From Pocillopora verrucosa (Eukaryota; Cnidaria; Anthozoa; Scleractinia; Pocilloporidae), in the NCBI RefSeq assembly GCF_036669915.1, contig NC_089315.1, forward strand, positions 14,597,990-14,661,989: a stretch of DNA of 64,000 bases, read 5' to 3'. Of this stretch, positions 11,870-23,335 are shown piece after piece. Each line of letters opens with the position of its first letter. The first letter of the stretch is position 1. Position numbers and translations under genes: made by a program. The notes below the pieces were generated by a model that made no database searches, had not been told where the DNA came from, and was given only the letters and a program-made list of their open reading frames with translations.

Positions 11870-13141
11870 TTTTTCTTGATAACTCTGGGAAATGAAAGCT
11901 CTCAGCCTCTCTAATTTGTTTGCCGAGCGCTTTTCACATTTTTCTCTCAAATAAGGGAAGAAGGGAAAATCCTCCTCGATTTTAGTCATAAGGGAGGAGA
12001 TGATACAATTTCAGACCTGGTTGACAAAGAAGTAAGGGAGCACTTACAAGAACGAGGATTGGGTATGAGTTTTTCAGGCTCTTCACGCCTTCCTCGGCCA
12101 ATATGGCGGCTAAAATTAATGGCTTTTGTAGAGTAAGACGGCAATATGCAAGATGAGATTTTTCAATGACCCAGCTCAACTCGCCTTGTTCCCTTTTCAC
12201 AAGTTCTCCCTATGAAGCTTGAAAGAGAGTAGACGGTAGCCATCTCAAAATCTATTGAGAAGGGGTTTGTGGGGAATGGCGCCCAAAGATCATCCAAGTA
12301 TTTTACACACACAACTGCCAGTTTCCAGAAGAAATTATTGTAACTAGCATTCACGTGAATCCTGCTCAAAATTTTGAAGCAAAAAAAAATACAACATTGT
12401 AGACCAGCAGGAAATTATCTCAACCACTGAAACTTCAAATACAAAGACGAGCACTGTAAAATATAATTTAAAGAAAAAACGCAAAGCAGAAAGAACTTGA
12501 ACAATTTCCAGTCAACGAATCAGTCAGCGTTCGGCTAATAACGCTTATATCGTGTCCTGTGCGTTAAGAATATCTGGTACGCTACCCGTTAATGAAATAT
12601 GAAAATTCCAAAAGTAACTTCGATTATCTGAAAATCGAACTATGATAATAATGTGCACAAACAGGAAGCACAAACCATGTGAGTGAACATCGATCGCTTT
12701 GAAGGAAGAGACGAACACGAACAAGTTTTTAACACTTTGTTTCCATTAAATAGTTCAGTCATATTACACAATATGAATTCTACTTAATATATACATGTTT
12801 CTCTCAGTTCATTTACCCTCTACTTTTTCGTTTCCTCCAACAAAATTTAAGGCTGGGTTTTGAGCTTTTCTTTAAAGGTTAAGTTAAGGGAAAATACTCT
12901 GGCGCAATATAACTCTGGAGGGGGGCATGCAACTATCCAAGATTTCACCTAAGGCAGAAATGTTTCGCCGCCTTCGATTGCCTCGTGCAACGAAATCAAT
13001 GAGAAAGGGACACAAGTTGTGTCTTGTGGTTCAGAGATCTTGTTTCGGTAATTAAGATCATGATATCCGTGCAAACTTAGCTTAAACGTTTTCGGGACTA
13101 ATAACTGAATGATACTCGCTACTTCAGTCCTGAACTTTGGC
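11870..13141. repeat. Intergenic repeat block downstream of the array genes
   Basis: Non-coding block that recurs at about 23440-24700, 35750-37020 and 43460-44720, and in shortened form at 32150-32640 and 56990-57320. It lies just downstream (left on the plus strand) of each last pentraxin exon and so is part of the ancestral unit. Short frames such as MPMKLKREW-like ones are not preserved between the copies. Confidence 0.6.
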
Positions 13142-13147
13142 GTTTCA

Positions 13148-13612
13148 AAAGCTAATGAAGACGCCTCCGAAACCAGTAATCTTTGCGTTAATCTGTTCAA
13201 TCACATGGGCGCTAACATTACTATTAACGACATCGATATCGCTCACAGAGTCCCTTTTCGTGACTCTTCTCGCTCCGACCCCAAACCAATCATTTGCAAA
13301 TTCGTAAGGAGACTTGCGTGAAATAATGTCATGGCGGCGAGAAGGCATGCCTCGAGTGTGGCAGCTCGAGACGTTGGTTTAGAAGAGAGTCAGGACATGT
13401 CCAAAATATTAATCCTTGACCATCTTACACCGAGAATGCAGGAGTTGTACGGGAACGCCAAGTCATTCAAGACCAGGTTTGGTTTTCAGTTCTGCTGGGT
13501 CAAAAACGGAACCATTTTCCTTCGCAGATCAGAAGATTCACGTTCTTTAAAAGTCCGTTGCCCTGACGATCTCTCTCGGATCATCCAAGATGAACAGGAA
13601 GCGCTCAGCTAA
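13148..13612 (+). pseudogene. CR1/L2 LINE ORF1 remnant
   Basis: One frame, broken by a TGA at 13319-13321 (probably a former CGA Arg codon within ...RRLA-NNVMAARR). It encodes an L1/CR1-type ORF1 protein end: the ITINDIDIAHRVPFRD and PIICKFVRR strands, then LTPRMQELYGNAKSFK, FCWVKNGTIFLR and the PDDLSRI motif. The 5' end of the element is lost inside this ORF. ORF1 proteins of this type chaperone element RNA. Confidence 0.75.
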
Positions 13613-13661
13613 GTATTTGTATGATTGTAACTAGAAGATTTTAGTGCTCTAATATTTAGCA

Positions 13662-16600
13662 ATGCCGATTTCAACCGAAGTTAAGCAAAATAAAGCTTTC
13701 TTCCTTGAATTACCGTACCGTGGGCAGAGCTCCATAATCCAGTGCCATGGCAAATATAATAATCTCTTAACAAATGATAACCTTCCTTCTAAAAAATATC
13801 TTGAACGATTACCTAGCCTATATGACATTGATATCTTCAGTCTGAACTCTGTAAACAGTAAATTTTACGACACAAATTTCTCTGCTATTTATCCTATCCG
13901 CTGTAAATACTATTCCCCGTATAGTTTTAGTCAGCTAAAAAATCAGTTAAATGAACAACGTTCTGATAGTCATTTATCTTTTTTTTCATAACAATGTTAG
14001 CAGCTTAAAAGGTAATCTCTAAAACTTCCAAACCCATTTGCTCGATGAACTTAATTATCATTTCAGTGTTATTGGAGTAACCGAAACCAGAATTAGAAAT
14101 GCAAATTCTATGGACTTCAATCCTGAAATTCCAGGTTACACTTTTGAATACGTCCCGACACCTCTTTCAGCGGGTGGCGTCGGCATGTATATTGATTCAG
14201 AGTTAAGATACACAGTTTTAAAGAAGAGCTCTAACGAAGCTTTTCAGGCATTATGGGTTGAAATTTTTCAAACAAATGTAGCTAACATAATCTGCGGAGT
14301 GTTATATCGTCAGCATAATTCACCTGAGCTTTTCCTAAAGTATTTTGAGGAAACCGCAGAAAACCTTATAGCTACTGGCAAGCCTGTATATGTCATGACT
14401 GACGCTAATATTAATCTCCTTTCCTTTGATTCTTGCAACTATGCACAAGATTTTCTTCTAACTCTCCAGAGCCTTAATTTAACTCCTTGTATCGACAAAC
14501 CAACTCGTGTGCATAGAAATTCTTTCTCATTAATCGACAATATATTTACAAACAAAGTTAATGAGAATATCATTAGTGGAAATATAATCTCTGATATTAG
14601 TGACCACTTCTCGCAGTTTTGTTTAACAAGCTCGCTTGTAGTCAAAGGCAAACTCGACAGACCTCTTGCGCGCGATTTTTCCCAATTTTCTGAAGAAAAT
14701 TTTTATACACGACTTGTCTCGTATTGATTGGGTTGACATAGTCTCCCGTAATGAAACTAATATCGATTAGGCTTTCTCTTCTTTTTACAATAAATTAAAT
14801 AAATTAATCAATAAGCACGCTCCATTAAAAACCAATATCCCGGCGGAAGCTCAAATCTTTTTCTAAACCATGGATTATAAAAGGAATTCGAAAATCCATT
14901 AAAATGAAAAATAAACTTCTTGACGGGGGTAATATTAAACTCTTTAAGATGTATAGAAATAAAATCTCAATATTAACTCGTCTTAGTAAAAAAATTTACT
15001 TCCATAATTATTTCCAAAACAATACAAAGAACCTCAAGCGAACCTGGGAAGGGATTAATGATTTGATCAACCGTAAAAAGAAAAACGCGAAGGTGATTGC
15101 GGCAATGAAACGCCCTTTAAACCAGGGGATATCCCATGATCCCCTAGAAAATGCTAATATACTCAACCGCCACTTTGCTTCTATTGGAAACCGTCTCGCC
15201 TCTGATCTACCAAGAAGCGATAAGTCTTTTCGTGATTACCTCCCATTAAATGTTCCTCCCTGCTCTTTTGTGTTTGACTCTGTTCTTTCTTCTGAAATCG
15301 AGCTTGAAATAATGCTTACGCCAACAAACAAGTCCCATGGACTTTACTCGTGTCCAACTCGATTACTTAAATGTTCATGTCATATTACATCAGCCCCTCT
15401 GGCAACTCTTATAAACAACTCGGTTCAAAGGGGTATTTTCCCCTCCAAACTTAAGCATGCCAAGATCATTCCAATATTTAAGGATGGGGATGAAGCTGAA
15501 CCGGGGAACTATCGTCCAATATCACTTCTTTCGGTCTTTAATAGACTCTTCGAGAAAATTATGTACAACCGCCTAAAGTCCTTTCTTAGCAAACATAACC
15601 TATTCTATGAGTCTCAGTACGGTTTCCGTGAACAGCGCTCAACCGAGCATACAATCCTTGATATTGTTAACAAAATTCAATCAAACATGGACAAGGGAAT
15701 GTTCTCCTGTGGTGTATTTATTGACCTTCAAAAAGCATTTGATACTGTCAATCACTCTATCCTCCTTCATAAATTATCTCACTACGGCATTCGTGGTATA
15801 ATAAACGATTGGTTCTCCTCCTATCTGTCAAATAGAATCCAAACCACGCAAGTTGGTCCCCACGAATCTAGAAAGGAAAATACCCTTTGCGGCATTCCTC
15901 AGGGGAGTGTACTTGGTCCCCCACTGTTTCTTATTTATGTAAATGACATTTACATGGCCTCTGACAAACTAACCTTTTATCTCTTTGCTGATGACACTAA
16001 CCTTTTATATGCTGATAAAAACCTAAAATCTCTCGAAACTGTCATCAACTGTGAACTATTTAAGGTTGTCGGCTGGTTAATCGCTAATAAACTCTCGTTA
16101 AATATTAAGAAAACAAACTATATAATTTTTCATCCATATCAAAAACGCATTAATTTTAACATCCGCATTAAGGCCTATGATAGCCGCACTAAAACGTTTT
16201 TCGATCTTGAACGTAAGGATCATGTTAAATACCTAGGGGTAATAATTGACCAACATTTATCTTGGAAACATCACATTAATTATATTGCTTTAAAAATCAG
16301 CAGAAATATTGGAATTATTTCGAGACTAAGACACTTTGTCTCCTTAAAAACACTTCTAAGTATTTATAATTCTTTAATTTCTCCCTATATATCTTACGGC
16401 CTCATTGCCTGGGGCCAAGCCTCCAAATCTTATTTAGAAAAAATTCTTATACTCCAAAAGAGAGCTGTTCGCTTGATCTACTTTCTGCCTTTCAGAACGC
16501 ATGCGATTCCATATTTCGCGCAATCTAACATCCTGCCAATAACAATGCTCAACTTCAAACTTTCACAATCTTAATGCTTGATATAACCACTAACTCTGCA

Positions 16601-16876
16601 CCTAAAAATATCTGCAATCTTTTTATTTCTACACAAGACATACATCAATATAATACCCGATCAGCATCTTCTGGTAACTACTATATTAACTATTCTAGGC
16701 TTAATCATCATAAAAACTCTTTTTCTATCGTTGGGGCTAAAATTTGGAACAGTATTCCCGAAAGCTATCGAAGTCTGCCGAAGCACATATTCAAAAAGAA
16801 AATTCAAGCATTACTATTTGCAACTCTAGGAAGTCTGTATAGTTATGCTGACACAAGCACTCTTATTCTGAAATAA
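13662..16876 (+). pseudogene. CR1/L2 LINE ORF2 (endonuclease + reverse transcriptase), disrupted
   Basis: The N-terminal lead is 13662-13991. A frameshift near 13990 and a TAA near 14019 precede the endonuclease (14038-14727; VIGVTETRI, MTDANINLL, ISDHFSQF). The reverse transcriptase (14904-16574) carries PISLLSVFNRLFEKI, SQYGFREQRSTEHT, FIDLQKAFDTVNHS, GIPQGSVLGPPLF and the catalytic FADDTNLL. A further frameshift near 16570 separates the C-terminal piece (16574-16876; YNTRSA, KIWNSIPESYRSLP). In a live element this protein would perform target-primed reverse transcription; at least four lesions show that this copy is dead. Confidence 0.85.
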
Positions 16877-17389
16877 AAAAGGTATCTTAATTATAATTCA
16901 AACATAATATATTAATTTACTTTTTATCACTTTTTCCCTCTTTTGTCAAATAATGTATGCAAAATCGAGTAATTCGCATAATTCGTGTTTTTGTAATTCG
17001 TGTTGTATGTCCTTAACACCGCCTGCCTAGATTAGCTCGCTATTTGCAGGAGGTGATTATTGTACAAAGATTTTCCTGTAAACTTAATAAACTTGAACTT
17101 GAAACTTGTTTCATCAATAGTAACGAGCGACTAAAGAGCAACCTTCAAGGCTATCAAATCATAAATTGAAGGATGCTATCTATCAAACACTCTACTAAAC
17201 TGGGTAAAAGGGCTGTCATCTGTGTAATAACAATTGTTGGACTCCACAATACGAGTGGTCAAAGCTATTTAACATGTATGTAGATATTGATCAGTGTTTA
17301 GGTGTTCCTTGTTCGAGGAAGCCGGGATCTCTTTCTATGATAAACAGTTCGTCGTAAACAAGACGCTGGTGTTGAAAATCCTATCACTT

Positions 17390-17852
17390 TTAAGGCTCGA
17401 CTATTTTTACACCAGTAAAGTTTCCTTTAAATTGTCCCCACCAGAGAACAAGGCCTGCTTGTGCGATGTCACAGTTTGCCTTCTGAGTTGCAATTTCATC
17501 CCCTGAAAGGACTCTGCTCCAAAGATTGACTTCTGTTACCTCACCCGGCCCAAAGCTCTGTCTGGTTTCAAATTTCCCTCCGACTTTATCTTGGTCTTGT
17601 CCAATGATAACTGTTCCACCGGCTGGTATCTGATGATTTTTCTTCAGGTCTGTTCCATTGCTTTGAAGTTGTCCATCCATATAAAACTGCCAGTAGCCTT
17701 CGGTGTTTTTCCAGGTAACACAAATGTGATGCCACATGGTATCCTTAATTTTGTTTCTGGTGTCCGTATTACTTAGAAAATAAACATAAACAATTAAAAC
17801 TATGTTAGAAACTCTCGTTTCTTGACTGACTGCGGTCCAATTGTGGCATCAA

Positions 17853-17890
<38 letters not shown>

Positions 17891-20800
17891 CATATAGTGC
17901 TACATATAGAATAGGAATGCATGTTAACAATGTCGTGTGAGCTGCTGGAATGGGAGATAAATTAAGTTATTTTAATGTCACTTAACTTTTTTAAATTCCA
18001 TTGCTATTTATTTCATTCGATCTCCAACACGCCATAGCTTTTAATTTTGTCACTAACAATGATTTAATCACTAGACACATTTAATTATTTATTTAAAGTC
18101 GCTTGGGAGCAAAAACAAGAGAACGTGATTGTTAACAACGCCAAATACAATCAGAAGCCTGGATAATACTCCGCTGGGAGCACTTTAGCCCATTGCGGAA
18201 ACAGGCATATCATTTTTTTGAAGCTGAGCCAAGGACCCTAAAAAAATTCATCTTCGCGCCCCTTTATCGCGCGTAATTCACCATTCATTCCGGTATATTT
18301 TTACTTCTCTTCTATCCTATTCTATTGTGTTATTGTGTTGTGTTCTTGGGCGACAGACGTTATTCTTACAGTGCTTCACTCCACCCAGGAGTATTACGGC
18401 ACATTGTCGGGGAAACCGAATGAAATGCTGAAATTGCATTAGCATCCAATCTAGAAGGGAAGTATTAATACTCCTGCGAGTCGCTTTGTTTTAAGGAAAC
18501 CGGGATACGGTTTGGCTGGATGGCCCACTTGACTTCAGTACAGACTTTATCTATCGTGTTTGTCATATCACCTACTCTAGTCGCAAGTCTATGGCGATCC
18601 TAATTCCTGGGTTAAACAGACAAACGTAGAAGGCATTCCCATTAGGTGCTCCAGTAGTCGCATAACTGTAGAGGAACTGTTCACCAGTCAAATTTGTGTC
18701 CTTCATTTTGACAAAAAGGCACATAGTAAACTCCGAGAGACTAGACGAGGTGGCGTTTCTTATGCTGGCGTAGCTCTTTTTGCTAGGCTGTTCAAAGACC
18801 ATTCGGTAAGCTGTAGGAAACAACAAAACACAATTTTCTTACCTCCAGCTTCACTGAAATGGCAAAGCAACTCTTAAATTGGATGAATCTCACTGCGAAA
18901 TTTCCGGATTAATCTTGTTTCAAAAATTACTTTATATCTCATGTCCGCTACCGGGTCACGTACGTAACTGATAAACACTAAGTGCAAAGGGTTCTGTCTA
19001 AAAAGAACAACTCTTTACGAAATAAATAGGCCAGAGAATTCGGAATGAGAGGATTATTCAGCCGGGAGGGGACATACAAAAGTAATTCTAACGGTTATTG
19101 CAAACAGATACCCAGAGTAAAGATTGTCTTTGTTTTTTGAAAAATGTTGCTTTGGCTTCCGCATGGCTACCACGCACGCCAGAAAGAAAGATACAAGAAA
19201 AAGTACCTTGAGCGCTCTGAGATGTCAAAGGTAGCTTGTGGTGTTCTCCTAAATAGGTCAGCTCGTTTGAAAGTATTCTGACTTCTAAAGCCAAAAAAAC
19301 CTTGAGGTATAAACTTTTCACACAATTTAAAATCCAACAGTTACTTTCTACTTCTTTTACCCTTTAACCCCTAAGAGTGACTAGCATCTAATTTCTCCAT
19401 ACAACATCAGCGCTGAATCAAACATCAAGGTCATGAGAATAAAGGAAATGATCACCAACAAAAGAAGCTTTCGATCGGTAAACAAACTCTTCTGGTCAGC
19501 ACCTTAGGAAATGTATAAAGAACAGTATGGAGAATATGCATACTGATGTTATGGTGTGAAGAGTTAAAAAGCGATAGATTGGATCAATATAAGTATGCGA
19601 GCAACCGCACACTTACCCCTCCCCTAACCCAACATTAACCTTGAGTTGTTATCAATTGACGATTGTTGGGTTAGGGGAGGGGTAGGAGCGCAGTTGTTCA
19701 GATACCGTTTACAGCTTCCTGTTGCTGATGATTATTAGTTAACGAAAATTTTTATGAGAAATCGTTATCAAAATAAAACATTGGCGTATTCTGTCTTCAA
19801 GAACCTTAATTAATTTTCCATCTAGAACTTTCTAAAATGTTGAATTGTCAACCACATCTCCACGAGAACTTGTCTTTGTAGAAGGAAGCTTGCGCTCTCA
19901 GAATATGTCATCAAAATACGATACACGTCTCTACAAACCTGATGAACAAGACAGGCCTTCAATCTTTTCACACTGTGTCCCGTAAAATCCTGGTGCACAG
20001 CTGCAGTTATATTCGTTGACTTCGTCTGTGCAAGTTCCATTGTTTTTGCAGGGATGGCTGTCACAGGTAACTTTTTGCGATTACAAGACAACATTTCAAA
20101 AGAGTTGTTGTCAGTAAAAAGAAGTTACATCATATGGCGACTGACCTACCGATCTTCAAACCATATATGATTAAGGTGGTCTAGCTAATAACGCTTTTGA
20201 ATCGAATTAAATCTCATGAAGCATGAGCGTTACAAAAGAAAAACAATGCGAAAACTTTTAAGGAGAAGATCTCATCAAAATAGCGTTCGAACGAAGTTTC
20301 TTTGCTTGTTTGCAGAAAACCGTCTCGCTACATTTTTTCAATTGTCGCACATAAAAGTAACAGGAAAACTGCTCACAAGCTTTTCTCGACAGGCAGCACA
20401 TTACAACTTCATTCTAATTTATAAAATTGTTTCTTACACAGATCAGCACAAGTTTCTCCGGTCCAAGGGGGCTTGCATTGGCATGAATAAGTTTGCTTTT
20501 TCTCGTCATAAAAACACACACCACCATTTAAACAGGTGCTGGCTGCTAGTCGGCAATCCTAAATAGAAAGAGTAGCCGATGGAATAATGAGAAGAATATA
20601 AATAAACATAAATATGCTTCAAAATTATTTCACTTTCCTACTGACGGATTAAAAACAATTGGCTGGAGAATAGTCACGCTCTCAACTACGGTTTTTTTGT
20701 TATCTCCTAGATCCAGCTCCAACAACCGGGTGGGTATCAAGCCTACCCTATCGCCAAATTTAACGAAACAATTTATCTGTCCTTGCCAATTCTTCAACAA

Positions 20801-22364
20801 ACTTCTGAAATATGATTTACAAGGTGGTAATGTGTTTATAGGCAAAAACAACGAAAAAAAAACACTGACTGCCTAAAAGTTTTGCTTTTAACTACGCATT
20901 TAGTCAACATCTACAAGTACATGTATTGACTTCTGCCAAACGAAGTCAAGGCATGTTATTTTATTAATGGTCTAGCTTCTATAAACTTCAGTTAAAAACT
21001 ACTACATATTCAAACACAGTAACATGCGATTCGCTGCAACCCCAAGCTTTTACTTACGGTGGAGTTATTACACTTTTTTTGTGATGCAAATGAGAAACAA
21101 AAAAGAGCCCACCAGCCGTTTGGGGACGGCATATAATTTCAAATATCTCGATCAAAACATGGTGTTTCTAAATTCCTACATTTGCTGGAAAAGGATTTCA
21201 TTTAAAAGGGAATAAAAGAAAGTCTATGTGCCATTTCCAAAACTTGCTTCTGCTGGCAAGCATCAGTTCTAGTTTTTTTGTTCTTTACAAAAATTTGCAT
21301 AATTAGTGAATGGTTTCTTTAAGGTGCATAACATTTGCAGTTGATTTTACCTATCACCAAACGCCCGATGGAATATTTTTCTTCATCTCTTCTTGTTATT
21401 ATTGTCCTTAGTTAGTTAAAGGAGAAGTATTTTTCCCTCTTCATGAAAAAGAACTTCTAACTTTCATGCTAAACCGGTAATCGATGAATGCTCTGGTCTC
21501 AAACGTCGGCGGGGAAACAAAATATTTGTTTGGTGCAACCAGCTTGTTTTTGCGGCTCACGAACTGCATGAGGTGGGTGGATCTTTTCACAGAAAAGGGG
21601 GTTAACGAACAACTAAAACAAAGGGTTGAAAATTATTCCGGGTATAGAAATAACAACGGTTATTCTTACTAGTTCTCTTTGGTCGTTATGCAGGTTGTGT
21701 GTCTGGTACTACAGCTCGGCGTAAAAATTCAGTTTTCAATCATCTTTGGATTTTAGTTTTTTTATTCATAATTTTATTGAATTCTGGAGCTCTCCGAAAA
21801 AAAAGATCGCACTGAAGACCTCTGCCTAATTAAGGGTTTATTTTCCTGAAGTAAGGGAAGAGTTAAACTGTAAAAATGAAAACTTGCTTAATTACAAGAC
21901 TTTTCAAAATAAACGAATTGGTGACTAACCTGCAGATGATTAAACTCGGTATCACTGAATACATTGAAAACGATCAAAACATTGCAATTATTTACCTTAA
22001 TAAGTGTTGAGAAAATGACTTCCGCCTCGAACTGTAAATGTGCGTTTTCTTTGATAACGTCGTGCTTGTTTAGTTCACAAGTTCCTTTGCCATCAGACTT
22101 GGAAGTTTGAGGAGTAAGTTTGAAGTTTGTTGAAGTACACCAGGCGTTTTTCAAACAAGACTGACTACACCAAATTTGACTGGTCGACTTAAACCGTTTC
22201 ACGACAAAACCTTTAAGCCGCTTATTTGTCAACGTTGTGAAATATGTTGATCGAGAAAGGGCAGACGATTCTACTCCTGCGTGGAAAACTGCGCAGAGTA
22301 ATATAACTCCTCGAAAGAAGACAAAGAGGGAAGTGTTTTCAAGTCCCATCGCGAAAATTGTCAT
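17390..22364 (-). CDS. Gene B: secreted PAN-EGF-EGF-pentraxin protein, intact
   Basis: Exons: PAN 22364-21996, EGF1 20558-20438, EGF2 20070-19939, pentraxin-1 18810-18576, pentraxin-2 17771-17390. All junctions fit GT-AG and phases 0/1/1/2, giving about 412 residues. Residues 1 to about 35 form a signal peptide (core [18 protein letters not shown]). The PAN domain has Cys 66, 70, 76 and 96. EGF1 is 124-163, EGF2 165-207, and the pentraxin domain 208-412. The pentraxin part shows HHICVTWKN (cf. signature H-x-C-x-[ST]-W), [17 protein letters not shown] (cf. the QEQD calcium loop) and [13 protein letters not shown]. The start MTIFAMG was chosen because the same ATG exists in D, E and F; MGLEN, five codons later, is possible. 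The PAN exon is identical to that of gene D. Confidence 0.85.
17853..17893. repeat. AT microsatellite, intron 4 of gene B
   Basis: Alternating TA run interrupted once, at the same position as the runs in genes A, D and F. Confidence 0.9.
18325..18550 (+). repeat. Decayed SINE relic in intron 4 of gene B
   Basis: Same relic, position and orientation as in gene A, carrying the 'ccacccagg' and 'aatactcctgcgagtcgctt' boxes. Confidence 0.65.
19614..19684. repeat. Conserved intronic hairpin, gene B copy
   Basis: Perfect 20-bp arms at 19614-19633 and 19665-19684 in intron 3, with the A-T form of the variable pair. Confidence 0.85.
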
Positions 22365-22854
22365 TACAGAATAAGTCTGTTTACTGTCTTCCCCGATGTC
22401 TTTAAAGATGTACCCCACGCAATCCGAATCTTGATTGGTCAACTTCAGCGTAATTTAGGCAATAAAACTCGGATGCCTAACAGAAAAGATTATACATGAT
22501 AACCAGCTGAATGACAGGCCGCATAACAGAAAGTCAAAATGGACAAAACTTTGCATTTGAAATTTGCATTCGTGCTATAACTTTGCGCTCGTGTTACATG
22601 AAAAATACACTCGTTTTCAACCAATCGGACGCACGTGACTTTTTGATGTATATTAATACATATTAAATTCAAAATGAAATGATTCAGTCGCGTGAATCAC
22701 TAGAATTGTAAAGTCAAGTCTGGAAGCCTAAACAACACCAAATCATTTAAAGCTCTGACAAATTTTTGTTGGAACTATTTTCAAATTATCGACTGACATT
22801 ACAAATCGGCTTCATGAAAACCTGAATATTAATATGATCATCCAATTATTCAAA

Positions 22855-23061
22855 TTATTTACCTAGCGAGATCAAAATTAGAGAAGGGACTTGCTTAAAG
22901 TGAGCTCGTATTCCATAGGCCACACCTCCCATGACAAATGTACCACTTTGATCGACACTGAAATTGGTCATTTTAAGGAATACGCCACACTTCGTGACAA
23001 GTAAACAAAAAGAAAACAGAATTTCTGACAATATGCCATCTTCTAAACGGAAACTAGACAC
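22855..23061 (-). other. Recurrent open block, possible 5' exon (uncertain)
   Basis: A minus-strand frame with a hydrophobic start (LFSFCLLVTKCGVFLK), then TNFSVDQSGTFVMGGVAYG, and a GTAAAT donor-like site at its end (about 22862). Copies lie at 31832-32020 and 55729-55929. The copy in the D-E intergenic region has a stop at 42964-42966. It could be an upstream exon of the family or of a lost neighbour gene. The stop and several amino-acid changes argue against strong constraint. Confidence 0.25.
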
Positions 23062-23313
23062 GTGAATTCATCATCATGCGGTAAAATGGTAAAGTATTGG
23101 ATAATTGATCATGAATATTTCTCGTTGAATACACAGCTCCCTCAAAATTTTAGTGCAAATAATGTAAAAAAATTGCTATCCAAAGGTAGGGGGTCTCAAC
23201 TGTCAGTGAAAGAATAGAACTTGGCCGGGGGCGATAAAGACGCTTTTAAACTTGAGAAAATTAAAAGGTGGCGGCATCGAGGATCTGTCAATGGCAAACA
23301 GAAGCATATAACT

Positions 23314-23335
23314 TAAGTTATATGCTAAGTTATAT
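23314..23335. repeat. Perfect 22-bp palindrome
   Basis: A 22-bp self-complementary sequence centred on 'acttaagt', followed at once by a further direct repeat of one arm. The duplicated copy is at 43320-43341. The corresponding place near 35640 has no palindrome, so this is a local inverted duplication. Confidence 0.85.

Larger units (their letters stand above)
13148..17107 (+). mobile_element. CR1/L2-type LINE, 5'-truncated and degenerate
   Basis: The insertion splits native unit sequence: left flank ends '...ggcgtttca' (13147), right flank resumes 'gtttcatcaatagtaacgag' (17108). GTTTCA at 13142-13147 and 17108-17113 is the likely target duplication. An empty site is seen at about 32605-32635. 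The 3' end after an AATAAA-like stretch is a short tandem of 'acttga' units, typical of CR1/L2-group tails. It contains ORF1 remnants, an APE endonuclease and a reverse transcriptase, all with stops or frameshifts. Confidence 0.9.
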
